This document shows, piece after piece, positions 28,508 through 38,591 of a stretch of 43,094 nt of DNA. The notes under the pieces are model-generated. The model made no database searches, was not told where the DNA came from, and saw nothing but the letters and a program-made list of their open reading frames with translations. Both the position numbers and the translations under genes were made by a program. Source of the stretch: Bacillus sp. JCM 19058 (lineage in GTDB: Bacteria; Bacillota; Bacilli; Bacillales_H; Bacillaceae_D). Each line of letters opens with the position of its first letter. The stretch's first letter is position 1. The DNA is taken from contig BAXO01000047.1 in the NCBI GenBank assembly GCA_001310555.1, positions 1 to 43,094 of the forward strand. Direction: 5' to 3'.

Positions 28508-28553
28508 CTCTGGCACAGATGAGGTCAACGGTTCGATCCTCCTAGGCTTCACA
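28508..28553 (+). tRNA. tRNA-Ala-like 3' fragment (relic or attachment site)
   Basis: The sequence contains a tRNA 3' half: an anticodon-loop-like CTGGCAC (anticodon GGC, Ala), variable loop GAGGTCA, a T-arm with GGTTCGATCC, and an acceptor 3' strand CTAGGCTTCACA. The T-arm and acceptor resemble tRNA-Ala. The 5' acceptor strand and D-arm are absent upstream, so it is not a functional tRNA. Such 3' ends are left when integrative elements use tRNA genes as attachment sites. Confidence 0.6.
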
Positions 28554-28563
28554 TAATACTTAA

Positions 28564-28599
28564 GCGTACACTCTAATGAATGAGTGTGCGTGTTTTTTT
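28564..28599 (+). terminator. Terminator after the tRNA fragment
   Basis: GCGTACACTC (28564-28573) pairs with GAGTGTGCG (28582-28590), with one wobble, followed by TGTTTTTTT. Confidence 0.8.
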
Positions 28600-29281
28600 G
28601 CGTTTTGGGGAGGATTTACTTAATGCAGCATGTGATCAAGGTAGGCGCTTTGTTTTGGGTGATTTGAAGTCGTTAGACGTTGAAAAGACCAAGCCTTTTA
28701 CTAGGAAAGGTTCGGCTTGATAGATTCTGCTCGCCTTTGCAATGACGTTGCTCGTAGTGGCGATATCTAAGTTCAACCGCAATAACGAGACGGGAAACTT
28801 TGTTTGAATTATCCCTATTTAGGCACATGATTTTTTTTGGGGCCGCTAAACGAGAACCTGAATAACCAAATTCTAATATAAAATAGTTGAAAATATACAT
28901 CAGTGTCGTTATAATTGACAATATAAACGACATGGATGTATATTTTGTTGTATCTTTATTCACAACGTTTAATCGGACGAAGAGAGTCTGAGTTCACAAG
29001 GAATGAAACAGAGGGGGCTTCGACCTCATTTACCTCCGAATTCCATTGACCGGTATCTAATTTTATTGATCGATGGTTTAATACTAAACACATTTTTAAT
29101 TAGGCCATGAAACAGAAATAAAGGATCAATTTGAACGTTGATTCGTCCGAAGTTTTTTACGGTAGAACAGAAATGAGTCAATTTCATAAATGCCTATTTC
29201 AGAAATAAATGCGAATATCATTAGCCGAAATACACAGAATTGTTCACTAGTTCAAATTACAATTGTAAAGATTGGAACGGC
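28600..29281. other. Gene-poor region with structured repeat-like DNA
   Basis: Between 28670 and 28860 the DNA is richer in GC and has local hairpins, for example AAGCCTTTTACTAGGAAAGGTTCGGCTT near 28690-28720. It looks like a dispersed structured repeat rather than a gene. The minus-strand frame at 28673-28963 starts with a hydrophobic stretch (MSFILSIITTLMYIF) but soon runs through this structured DNA, so I do not call it. The region 28960-29280 shows nothing. Confidence 0.35.
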
Positions 29282-29376
29282 AGGTGGCCGACTCCTGCGG
29301 GAGGAAAGGGCCCCGGTAAGACTAGAGGGCTTTGTCCGACGAAGGCTTACCAGCCGCCCGCGGAAAGCGACCACCT
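29282..29376. repeat. Bacillus-type dispersed palindromic repeat (about 95 bp)
   Basis: AGGTGGCCGACTCCTGCGGG (from 29282) faces CGCCCGCGGAAAGCGACCAC (to 29376). The outer arms AGGTGG/CCACCT and inner GCGGG/CCCGC pair. The words GACTCCTGCGGGA and CCGCGGAAAGCGACCACCT are those of a repeat common in Bacillaceae intergenic DNA. It lies 118 bp before the MFS gene. Confidence 0.75.
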
Positions 29377-29493
29377 AGAGTGGAATCAATGATCAAATGA
29401 TAGTGTTCTGATTTTACACTCAATCATTGAATGATGAAATTGATTCAAATGAAAAAATTTTTATTAAATCGGGCTTGAGAGGAGTAGATATAC

Positions 29494-30915
29494 ATGCAAG
29501 ACATACAAGAAGAAAAGCAATTTAATGTGAGTCCAATCATGACTTCTTTATTATTAGCGGGTTTTATTGGCTTATTTTTTTGAGACGGCTTTAAATATGG
29601 CTTTTAGTGATTTAATGCAAGTATTTCAGATCAATGCAGCCACGGTTCAGTGGTTAACGACTGGTTATCTATTAACGATTGGTATTTTGGTCCCTATTTC
29701 AGCACTTCTCATTCAATGGTTTCCAACAAGGACGCTCTTTATAACCTCCGTAACCTTTTCGATTTTGGGTACGGTATGTGCTGCAATGGCTCCCAGTTTT
29801 AGCGTGTTATTGATGGGGCGAGTGCTTCAGGCTGTTGGTACGGGGCTGCTCCTTCCATTACTATATCATGTGGTTTTGGTAATCGCTCCTCCTAAAAAGA
29901 GAGGAACAGCAATGGGATTAATAGGTCTAGTGATGATGACATCACTTGCACTTGGGCCAGCGATTTCCGGGTTGGTGATTGAAACATTAAGCTATCATTG
30001 GTTATTTTGGTTAGCCATTCCCTTTTACGTGGTCGCACTGTTGGGCGGCGTGTTTTACATGCAAAATGTCTCCACAATTAGTAAGCCAAACATTGATACC
30101 TTATCGATTTTGTTATCAACCGTTGGTTTTGGCGGCATAGTTTATGGCTTTAGTAGTATAGGAAAAGGCGAGAGCATCGCGATTGTTATTGTAACATTAA
30201 GTGTAGGTATAGTATCTCTAATCCTATTCGTGTTTAGACAGTTGTCTATACCGTCTCCTATTGTTAATTTGCGAGCTTTCAAGCAGCCGATGTTTGCACT
30301 GGGAACGTCGATGGTCGTTGTCAATATGGTCATTATCTTAACAGCTAACCTCCTACTTCCTATTTATCTTCAAGATGGTATGGCTTTCACCGCTTTGTTT
30401 GCAGGTTTAATCTTACTTCCAGGTGGAATCTTGAACGGAATCATGTCACCGATTAATGGTCGTTTGTTTGATCGATTTGGACCCAAATGGTTAGTGCTAC
30501 TTGGATTTATTATTGCTTCTACAGCGCTTTGGGTTTTCTCCAATATAGAAGTGGGCACATCTGTTGAAATGATTATCGGTGTATATATGTGTTTGATGCT
30601 CGGTACATCGATGGTTATGATGCCAGCACAAACGAACGGATTAAATCAATTGGATACAGAGCTTTATCCTCACGGTTCTGCGATTATTAATACAATGCAG
30701 CAAGTAGCAGGTGCCTTGGTACAGCTGCCGCTGCAACAATGATGACCGTCGGGCAACAAAATTATTTATCGACTGTCGACGAGCCGACACAACTTGATAA
30801 TATAACAGCCTCGCTTACAGCAGGGGTGCAGAACGCTTTTATTTTTGCGATGTTTGTAGCAATCGTTGGATTTGTCTTAGCTCTTTTTCTAAAACGTGTG
30901 AAAGTTGAGGGCTAA
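29494..30915 (+). CDS. MFS multidrug exporter, DHA2 (EmrB/QacA) family (two frameshifts)
   Basis: This is a proton-driven drug exporter with about 14 helices. It starts at ATG 29494 (MQDIQEEKQFNVSPIMTSLL) behind GAGAGGAG. Family motifs include TVQWLTTGYLLTIGILVPIS (motif D1), MGRVLQAVGTGLLLPLLYHV, LGPAISGLVIETLSYHWLFW (motif C, antiporter signature) and NGRLFDRFGPKWL. Breaks lie in the T7 run at 29575-29581 (should be T6) and near 30718, where a G is missing from GG. The end is LFLKRVKVEG at 30915. The corrected length is about 473 residues. No regulator gene is adjacent. The substrate is unknown. Confidence 0.9.
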
Positions 30916-31117
30916 ATAATAAAATTGGAAGTGTAGGGAGTCAGAATTTTTCGCTCTCCCTCTCAGAATAGTTGGGATGTAAAATGGAGTATTTACTGCA
31001 GAATTGTCTAGAAGCTTTCAGTCATCTAAATGTGTCAAAGTTTTATAATATCGGGCTCTTGATATATGATGAAAATCAACCCCAAAGTGGAAAAATTAAA
31101 TGAAAGGGATGTTGAAA

Positions 31118-31456
31118 ATGCCTATTGCCTTTGTCTATTCAAAAAATGTTAAAAAGATTAGTGGATTACAAGGTGAGCAACTGTTAAAAGATTGGTCCGA
31201 GGGAGGTGAAGTACCGAAAGAATATTGTACGATTAACTTTATTGAAAATGAGCTTCAAGTGGGTAATCAATATCAGATCATGGCAAGGATTTTCCTTCCA
31301 AATTTGTGGGATGAACAAGCCGTGAAATTAATTCAAAAGTCATTGATTCAAGCTATAAATAAAAATCTTAACGTTACGCAGGAAAATGTCTTTATTATGA
31401 TTTCGCTCATTCATTCTGGCCATCTCACGGATAGAGGGGTAGTCGAAGAGTGGTAA
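31118..31456 (+). CDS. Tautomerase family protein
   Basis: This is an intact 112-residue protein if started at the ATG at 31118. That start gives MPIAFVYSKN, with Pro right after Met. The N-terminal proline is the catalytic base in the tautomerase superfamily, so I prefer it to the ATG at 31100. GNQYQIMARIFLPNLWDEQA, LIQKSLIQAINKNLNV and ENVFIMISLIHSGHL follow the beta-alpha-beta fold with the usual (I/V)xE-like strand. AAAGGGATG precedes the start. Substrate unknown. Confidence 0.72.
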   Translation: MPIAFVYSKNVKKISGLQGEQLLKDWSEGGEVPKEYCTINFIENELQVGNQYQIMARIFLPNLWDEQAVKLIQKSLIQAINKNLNVTQENVFIMISLIHSGHLTDRGVVEEW

Positions 31457-31776
31457 TTGCGAGCTGTATTTCTGTTTGATGGGATGTAACTGGAAGCCAG
31501 AAGCTGCCTGGCGCTCCAAAGGAAATCGCTCGAAGAATCCAGCGGCCAGAAAAGCCTGAAGGTTGGCGCTCGAATCGGCATGAGTGAAAATAAGATTGGG
31601 GTTCGCGCTAAACTTGAAAGAAAGGTTTAGCGCTCTTTTCTTTTTTTCATGCCATATTCTAGCTCCAGGAAAGCTGTAATTTTATGTTAAAGTTAACATG
31701 AGGCTGAAAAAAGTATACTTTTCGATTAGAAAACTTGAGAAGTTCAATTTAATAAGTATACAGGGGGAGAGTCACA
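31457..31776. other. Gap with repeat-like segment and terminator
   Basis: The region 31490-31600 is GC-richer and repeat-like (GGCGCTC occurs twice). A clear terminator follows: GCGCTAAACTT (31605-31615) and AGGTTTAGCGC (31623-31633), then a T-rich tail to about 31648. No gene is seen. Confidence 0.5.
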
Positions 31777-31894
31777 ATGGCAGATGTTCAAAAAAAGCAC
31801 AAAGCTATATCGTTCATTAGGATTTTATGATGTTGAGCCTTATGTTTTTAACTCAATTGAAGGGGCAAAGTTTATGGAGATGAAATTGAGATGA
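31777..31894 (+). pseudogene. GNAT acetyltransferase C-terminal remnant with its own start
   Basis: A good ribosome-binding site (AGGGGGAGAG) precedes the ATG at 31777. After removing one A of an A7 run the frame reads MADVQ, then KSTKLYRSLGFYDVEPYVFN and ends GAKFMEMKLR at 31894. The second part is the standard C-terminal strand pair of a GNAT enzyme (A-x-x-LY-x-x-LGF-Y). The acetyl-CoA binding part is absent, so most of the gene has been deleted in place. A 38-residue product cannot acetylate. Confidence 0.55.
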
Positions 31895-31928
31895 CGTTCA
31901 ACATTTCAATTAAAATGGAGGTGAAGAG

Positions 31929-32217
31929 ATGGATAAAAAAAAGCCATTAGGTTGGGGAAGTTTGTCATTTTTACTTTTTTTTGATTAGTGTAATAATTTC
32001 TTATATGAAAATTAATAAAGGACAAAGTGTATTAGAGTATTTCAGTATAAATATAAATGAAGCTATAATCACTGTTATACTTCTAATTTTCTCTATTATT
32101 TTGGGGAAAAAGTTTAAGCATCATATCTTCGCTAAATTAGGAAGTACTTTATCTACAGTATTACTTAGCTTATTTATTCTAATATTTATAATAGATATCA
32201 TTCAGCAATTAATTTAA
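31929..32217 (+). CDS. Small membrane protein, three helices (frameshift)
   Basis: The ATG at 31929 follows GGAGGTGAAGAG. It reads MDKKKPLGWGSLSFLLFLIS once the T8 run near 31975-31982 is reduced to T7. It continues VIISYMKINKGQSVLEYF, a second helix (AIITVILLIFSIILG), the loop KKFKHHIFAKLG and a third helix (VLLSLFILIFIIDIIQQ). Corrected length 95. Family unknown. A terminator (32224-32253) follows directly. Confidence 0.65.
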
Positions 32218-32223
32218 TATTAT

Positions 32224-32253
32224 AAAAAGGCCTTGATTTTAAGGTCTTTTTTT
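32224..32253 (+). terminator. Terminator after the three-helix protein
   Basis: AAAAAGGCCTT (32224-32234) pairs with AAGGTCTTTTT (32241-32251), with one wobble and more T. Confidence 0.8.
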
Positions 32254-32739
32254 AATAATTTTTCACCCTCGTTAGTTCTAAAAGCTTTATTTCGATCATC
32301 TCCTCCTTAACGAGCCATTACCTAGTTAGCCCCTAACGTTCCGAGTAGTTTCACAGCTTGAGATTTAAGTTTCAATCCTCAATCATGTTTCTACAAGTAG
32401 GGGATGAACGGTTTAGCTGACGGGAGCAAGCCCCACGGGCAATTACGTTCTACCTTGGCTACCGTAATCATAAAGCCAAGTAACAACTGATCAACCAGAA
32501 ATATCTGTCTGACCTTATCATCCGAACGGGCAGTTTAGCGTAACAAGATAAAGGGAAACTCTTATAGGTTTAGGAAACTTTTTTTTAGAAGGTATTACTG
32601 TAGGTATTGATTGATTTTGATTAATTTGTTTCAAAAATGAAACCTTACTAAAATAAGTGCGTATGAAAGACAAGCAAATATCGAAACAGTTTTCCTCATT
32701 TATGTTTTTGATATAAAGAAAGGAAGGTGTGTATGTCCG
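32254..32739. other. Gap without recognisable genes
   Basis: The DNA has mixed composition and only short frames. I see no RNA family signature and no repeat pair in it. The ribosome-binding site of the next gene, AAGGAAGGTG, lies at its right end. Confidence 0.3.
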
Positions 32740-33400
32740 ATGTTTCGTTTAATTCGTCGTGGTAACCGTCGTATGAAAATGAGAAAAGTTAAAGAGGGCG
32801 ATGGTCATAGATTAAAAGATTACCGACTATGGCATATTTTCACTCGTTCATTATTTCATATGGAAATAACCAATGATAAGAATGAGAAAACTAAGTACGC
32901 TATAAACTGTAAATATTTTGCTGAGGAGCTAGAGCTGATTTATACCGCAATGGCAAGCATGTTGCTACTCAAAGCTTCCAGCTACTTTTCCAGCAGAGAA
33001 TGGAGTAATTGAAATAAAAAACGGAGGGTATGGAATAAATCAGATTCATTATGCTACTGATAAAGATGAGTCTTTTTCTGTATATCCAGATAAACGTTCG
33101 ATCAGAGGTCTACGTATGTGGTTGCATAAACGCTCCCCCCGAACTAGCTCTTTCATTGAGGTGATTGCTATTGTAATCTTATTAACTTCAATAGCTCTAG
33201 GTTTACCTCAACTAATAGAAAAGATTACAGAAATTCCATGGGTTACTGAAAATATAGGTACATTCGTATCTCCGATAGCATTTCCTGCTTGGGCTAATAT
33301 TACGATCGGTGTTGTAGCAGCGATAGCTGGAGTAGAGAGGACTCTCATGCTTCGTAGTCATTGGTTAATAGATATGGAAACAAGCTATTGGGATAGTTAA
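32740..33400 (+). CDS. Membrane protein of unknown function (frameshift)
   Basis: The N-terminal soluble part contains MKMRKVKEGDGHRLKDYRLW, then HIFTRSLFHMEITND, and a beta-rich section. It is joined across a break near 32945-32980 to LPATFPAENGVIEIKNGGYG and RSIRGLRMWLHKRSP. Two membrane helices follow (EVIAIVILLTSIALGLPQL and NITIGVVAAIAGVERTLML), ending WLIDMETSYWDS. The corrected length is about 220. Similar soluble-plus-two-helix proteins occur in Bacillaceae without known function. The ATG at 32740 follows AAGGAAGGTGTG; a start at 32732 is in another frame. Confidence 0.6.
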
Positions 33401-33520
33401 TTCATATAGTAAAGACAGCTGCTGGTTAGCTTTATCAAATTAATTGTGAGCTTCCTTCAAACAAGATCGACACATCAAAAATGGGATGATTAATAATATG
33501 TCAAAATATGCAGTACTGAT

Positions 33521-33616
33521 TTATTCTCTATTAATGTGCTGCCAGTAATGAGCGTGACCAATTAGAAAACGAAGAATTAAACTTGGATTATGCCATAAGG
33601 CTCGCTTAGTTAACAT
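33521..33616 (-). CDS. Possible 31-residue small protein
   Basis: On the minus strand CGGAGGTATGCT precedes the ATG at 33616. The frame reads MLTKRALWHNPSLILRFLIG, then HAHYWQHINRE, and stops at 33521. The ribosome-binding site is strong and well spaced, and the peptide is basic and aromatic. There is no known family. It could be a real small protein or the tail of a lost gene with a chance start. The rest of the 33401-34017 gap holds a terminator and the ger promoter. Confidence 0.35.
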   Translation of the reverse strand: MLTKRALWHNPSLILRFLIGHAHYWQHINRE

Positions 33617-33738
33617 AGCATACCTCCGAAGAATAAGCTTATTCGCAAAAGGGCCTCAAAAGGTTTTCCTTATTATACGAAGTAACACCCTTTTCGCCGT
33701 CCATAGCTGTATAGCGTAGCTGACGCTGCTCTAATCGG

Positions 33739-33774
33739 ATGACTGTCCATGCTCCCGCATGGGCAGTCATTTTT
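33739..33774. terminator. Strong hairpin terminator
   Basis: ATGACTGTCCATGC (33739-33752), loop TCCC, GCATGGGCAGTCAT (33757-33770), then TTTT. Confidence 0.8.
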
Positions 33775-33965
33775 ACTATTTGCCACTCTACATCGCAACT
33801 CTCGATCCAAATTCCCTTAATAAAAAATCGCCGAAACGAGACAAAAATCGGAAGATACAGTGGCCCTTCCTTTGTTTTGTTTCGAAATTTTGCACGACAA
33901 GGTATTGATTGCTTAAGATTCGCAAGCCGATTGTACCTGTAGCTGGAGATTGTCTACAGTGTCGT

Positions 33966-33995
33966 GCATAAAAAAACGTTAAAATCATCACAATA
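33966..33995 (+). promoter_or_regulatory. Sigma-G-like promoter of the germinant receptor operon
   Basis: The -35 GCATA (33966-33970), an 18-base spacer and -10 CACAATA (33989-33995) fit the forespore sigma-G consensus (GHATR, CATAMTA) with one mismatch. It lies 22 bp before the first ger gene's start, as expected for a gene made only in the forespore. Confidence 0.5.
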
Positions 33996-34017
33996 ACGAT
34001 ATATTGGGGGGATTTGG

Positions 34018-35109
34018 ATGTCAAAAATAAACGTCTTACAGTTGTTTTCGATTATTATTCTGAGTACCGGCCTTAGCAATCACGTCATCGTTATCCCCAT
34101 CCTTATTGAACAAGTCGGCCGTGACGCTTGGATTAGTGTCATTATTGGATACATTCTAATGCTTGGATTCTCCTTGCTATTGCTATATGTAACGAAACAC
34201 TTCCAGGATGTATCCTTCATGCATTGGCTTTCGTCTACTTACTCTCCACTTCTAAGTAAAACAATTGCCGTCACGATTGTCCTATTTGTAATTGTTACGG
34301 GATGGATTACGCTAAAAGAAACGACGATGTGGGTTGATCAAACCTTTCTTTTCTCAACACCAACCTTCGTCATCGCCTTGTTTTTATTAATCCCCCCCTT
34401 TTACATATCGTATGGAAAAATAAGCGTTATCGCGATTTGTGCGGGTGTACTTATTCCGCTTGTCGTTTTTTTTGGGATCTTGGTCGCTGTCGGAACAATT
34501 CAGAACAAAGATTATCACCTCATCACTCCAGTTCTTGTCGAGCATGGTTGGCAGATGTCCTGCGTGGTTCGATTTTTTTTCCTTTGGATCTGTCATAGAA
34601 ATTTTCATTATCATCCTGTTGCAGCACGAAGTTACGAGGAAGCTAAATTTTAAGCATTATGCTGTACTCATCGTATTTTTATCGATATTAACAACAGGGC
34701 CGCTACTAGGGAGTCTCGCAATTTTTGGTGTCGAAGCGGCCAACCAAATGCGATACCCTGCATTTTTTTTCAATGGCGTATTTTTGGTATTGGTAATTTT
34801 TTTAATCATCTTGAATTTTTATCGATCTACCAATGGACATCTGGACACTTTATCCGTTTGGCGCTTACATTATTTTTAATTGCGCAAGCCTTTAATATTA
34901 GAAAGAAGAAACATCGCTTATTTATTCAGCTGTTAATTTGTATTCTTTACCTTGCCTTAATGCTTGCGCCGATTTCTTTGGAAAATTTATTTTCATTCTT
35001 AACCAATTATTATTATGCAGTGAGTAGTATTTTCGGCGTTGTACTCACTTTATTTATTGCCATCCTAATTAAAACTTCAAAGAACAGGACGAAATCCTAT
35101 GAGAAATAA
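34018..35109 (+). CDS. Spore germinant receptor B subunit (GerAB/GerKB family permease), frameshifts
   Basis: This is an integral membrane protein of the amino acid-polyamine permease fold. It is the subunit that binds the germinant in GerA-type receptors of the spore inner membrane. It begins MSKINVLQLFSIIILSTGLS at 34018 behind GGGGGGA. ETTMWVDQTFLFSTPTFVIA, GSVIEIFIIILLQHEVTRKL and the C-terminal helices (LICILYLALMLAPISLENLF) fit the family. Breaks occur near 34570-34580 (T8) and 34765-34850 (T runs). The corrected length is about 362 residues, which is normal. Its end overlaps the A-subunit start by 11 bp. It is unusual for B to be the first gene. Confidence 0.88.
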
Positions 35110-36551
35110 TACTGTTGAGCAATACATTCATAAGCTCTTCCATAAATCCGCAGATGTGATCGTTGAGAAACATACACTTTTCCAAGAAAAGAACACGGAG
35201 CAAATGGTTCTCGTTCTTTGTGATGGGTTGGTGGATCAATTCTTACTCGTCAATCGAATTCTTCCCGAAATCCAGCATAATTATTTCTTCCATGGCATAG
35301 CTGGAATTGAAAAAAACGAACACTTCTTCCCAACGAATTCGCTGGTCCAAAGACGAAGAATATGTCGACAAGCTAGTAACCGAGAAGGTATTCAACGGCT
35401 ATGCGGTTATTATCATTGCCAAAATGATCTATTTCTTTAACGTAAGCAAACCACCAGTACGTTTACCAGAAGAATCGAACGCCGATGTCTCGCTACGAGG
35501 ACCGAGGGACGGATTTGTAGAAGATATTAATACAAACATTGCTTTAGTACGAAAACGTCTAAAAACAAATTCACTCGTTTCGAAGCCTTTTGTAATCGGC
35601 AAGCGAAGTCAAACGAATGTACAGCTCATTTATATGGACGATGTTCAGAACAAAAGCATGATTCAAGAAGTCACTCATCGTTTAAATCAAATTGATATTG
35701 ATTTTATCGACAGCGATTCGCAGTTAATGGAGTTAATTAGTGATTCAAAGCATTCTCTGTTCCCATTAATGGAATTCGCCTCACGACCTGACGGCGTTGC
35801 CGCCAGCGTATCTAGAGGGCGGTTTGCAATTTTTATCGATAATATGCCAAGCGCACTTATTGGCCCCGGCAACTTAGGGATCTTTCTTCACAGCGCCGAA
35901 GATGAGTACGTTCCGTATTACTATGCTTCATTTGAAATTTTCCTTAGATTAACCGGCTTACTTGTGTCTATTTTTCTACCGGCTTTTTTTTGTTGCATTA
36001 ATCGCTTTTAATGTCGATCAGATCCCTTTTCCGCTTCTTGCCACGATTGGAGCTTCTAGAATTGGGATTCCATTTAATTCAACCACTGAGCTGTTACTAA
36101 TGCTTGGCTTATTCGAGCTTTTTCGAGAAGCCGGTGCAAGGCTTCCAAAGCCAGTTGGGCAGACGGTTGCAGTTGTAGGGGGATTAATAGTCGGTGATGC
36201 GGCAATTCGTGCCGGGTTAACATCTCCGACAATGCTCGTCATTTCTGCACTTACCGCTGTAGCTACATTCACATTAGGCAATCAAGCGCTGTTTGGCACG
36301 GTTTCGATTATTCGAATCATCGCAGTGCTCTTTTCAGGGGTGTTTGGAATGTTCGGTTTCTTCGTAAGCGTCTTTCTAATCCTTGGCTACCTAGCCAAAT
36401 TAGAGTCATTCGGCGTCCCATATTTAAGCCTATCTCACCGTTTGTGAAAGATGATTTCTTAAAAGCGATAATGAAAGTTCCTGAGGATAAACGAAAGAAT
36501 CGTGCATCGATTGTTCGGCCTCTAGACAAAGACCGTCAAGGAGGAAAATAA
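35099..36551 (+). CDS. Spore germinant receptor A subunit (GerAA family), frameshifts
   Basis: The N-terminal cytoplasmic domain (VEQYIHKLFHKSADVIVEKH, then PVRLPEESNADVSLRGPRDGF) is followed by the conserved FVEDINTNIALVRKRLKT. The membrane region has FASRPDGVAASVSRGRFAI, GPGNLGIFLHSAEDEYVPYY, IPFPLLATIGASRIGIPFN and GQTVAVVGGLIVGDAAIRAG, all family hallmarks. It ends KDRQGGK at 36551, 3 bp before the C subunit. Breaks lie near 35320 (A-run), 35985 (T8) and 36430. The corrected length is about 484 residues. GerAA subunits oligomerise and form an ion channel on germinant binding. Confidence 0.92.
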
Positions 36552-36554
36552 CAT

Positions 36555-37695
36555 ATGCTCTGGCTTAAAACGTGCATTCGAATCCTTCTAACACTCTCTT
36601 CATTATTATTGCTCTCTGGCTGTTGGGATGAGGTCCAGGTTGGGGAAGTGAACTATGTCACGACTTTAGGGATCGATTATGAAGACGATCAATATATTAT
36701 CTACGCGCAAGTTCTAGACTTTTCTTCAGTTGCTAAAATGGAGTTTGGAAAAATCGTAGAACCAGCCCCTTTATACATCGGGAAGGGGACTGGCAACACA
36801 ATGAATGATGCAATCTATGACTTATACAGAACCATCCAGCAAAAGACGAACTGGGCCCATGTAGGCGCGATTATCTATTCTGAATCTTTATTAGAAATAG
36901 GAACTCAAAACGTAGAGGAATCATTGTTAAAAAGCGGAGAATTTCGGTACACACCATGGATGTTTGGCACAAATGAATCACTTGAAAGTATGCTTAGTAT
37001 AACTGGTTTCTACCAACTCCCGCCGATTTACACGATTCTATATAAGCCTAAAGATTCGTTTGAGATGTATTCCTATATTGAGCCCTTGCAGTTCCATCGT
37101 TTCAATGCCTTGAATAAAGAACCGGGAGGGACTGCTCTCCTTCCTTCTTTAATGATCGATAAAACCGATTGGATGAAATCGAAGCAACAGCCGGAGCCTA
37201 AACAAACGTTAAAGGTTGACGGTGTGTATCCGGTTAGCGATGGAAAGTACAGTGAATGGGTGTCTTATGATGAGATGATCGGATATAGGTGGATTGACTC
37301 TAATACCTTGTATTCGCCAATTAATATTTCTTTACCCGGCGGTAAGAAAGCAGCTGTTAGAATTACTTCTCCAAGTTCCAGCATTCAAGTCAACCGCAGC
37401 GGAGGGCAGTTCACTTTCGATATAAGCGTCAAAGCAAAAGGAACGCTCATCGATTCAAGTGACAATCTAACTGCAAAGGAAATTGAGGCTCTCGTTAAAG
37501 AAAAAATGAAAGCAGAGTTGCGTGAAACATATGAGGCCGGACTTAAAAAAAGAAACTGATATTTATAGCATAAAGAATCAGCTGTTTCATGACCGGGTTA
37601 ATCCCGATCAAATAAGCGATTACCCTTTAAAACCCGAGGCGCTGCGTAACATCAACGTCGAATTCCATTTAGATACAAAGGGTGTTTACGATTGA
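36555..37695 (+). CDS. Spore germinant receptor C subunit (GerAC family lipoprotein), one frameshift
   Basis: It has a signal peptide with lipobox LLSGC followed by WDEVQVGEVNYVTTLGIDYE, a GerAC signature. Three-domain family sequence continues through QKTNWAHVGAIIYSESLLE and GGQFTFDISVKAKGTL. The frame breaks in an A7 run near 37545-37551 (should be A6). The tail then reads KKETDIYSIKNQLFHDRVNP and ends FHLDTKGVYD at 37695. The corrected length is about 379. The ATG at 36555 follows AAGGAGGAAAA within the end of the A gene. The lipoprotein sits on the outside of the spore inner membrane and is needed for receptor function. Confidence 0.92.
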
Positions 37696-37839
37696 TTCAT
37701 TTATCCTCATCGTGTGCGATAATGACGAATCTGTGCCTGAAATTTATCTGTCGCAATAGTTAAACAGCCCATTTACGTTTTGAGACTATAGCAATAAACT
37801 GTTTATCGACTTGTCTATATTTATCAATGGTTTAATACG

Positions 37840-38437
37840 TCACTTAATACAACTAGCAATAAACATTGAGGCATCTTGGTTCATAAAAATACGATTTCCA
37901 TGATAGAATGTCTGAATTTTGATCGACTTGAATCCAACTTCAGATAATATTTCCTTTAAGCCTTCATGCGAAAAACCATTATGCACCTTTGGATGTTTTA
38001 CTTTATCGTTTTTGTCAAAATCAATAATAATTAATTTGCCACGATTATTTAAAACGTTAATTAACTCTTGTACAATTTTTTTTAGTATCCGGAATATGCA
38101 GAAGAACTAGTGACATTAAAACTATGTCTACTTTATGTTTAGGCGTTTCTTTAGTAAAATCTGAACAAATCGCTTTGGAGTTTGTAATTCCTTTGCGAGA
38201 AATTTTTTCTTTGGCAACCTCCAACATTTGCTTTGATGAATCCACCAACAAAACAGAATCGACTAAGTCGGATAATTCTAAACCAATTAAACCAGTACCA
38301 CTCCCATAGTCCATTAAAGAATTTGATTTACTATTTCGTAATTCTGGTCTGATTTCCTTCACTATAACTTTGGCTAATTCAATCCGCTCTTCCGTATCGT
38401 ATTTTTTTGCCATCTGTTCAAAAACATTTTTTTTCAT
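37840..38437 (-). CDS. Class I SAM-dependent methyltransferase (frameshift)
   Basis: The ATG at 38437 follows GAAGGAG. It starts MKKNVFEQMAKKYDTEERIE. The SAM-binding motif is LMDYGSGTGLIGLELS, motif II contains VLLVDSSKQMLEVAKEKI and motif III is VDIVLMSLVLLHIPD. A break in an A8 run (minus strand, near 38078) should be A7; the rest reads KIVQELINVLNNRGKLIIID to NQDASMFIASCIK. The corrected length is about 198 residues. A YjhP/UbiE-like small-molecule methylase is likely. Substrate unknown. Confidence 0.82.
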
Positions 38438-38591
38438 ATTTTGCTCCTTCTTCCTAAGGATATTAACTTGCAGAATTATCCATCCCCTCTTCTCACAGGT
38501 TGAGCCACTTGAGGAGGACACACTCTTATTTGTTGAATTGTAAGGTCAGATTACTAACGTTAATCTTCTAATTAAAGTTAGCATAATACAT

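Noticed and set aside
28673..28963. Minus-strand frame with a hydrophobic start as a membrane protein
   Set aside because: Only the first 20 residues look like a helix. The rest crosses structured repeat-like DNA and has no protein character.
32365..32385. Possible CRISPR repeat (GTTTCAATCC-like word)
   Set aside because: It occurs once only, with no regular spacing, no second copy and no cas genes.
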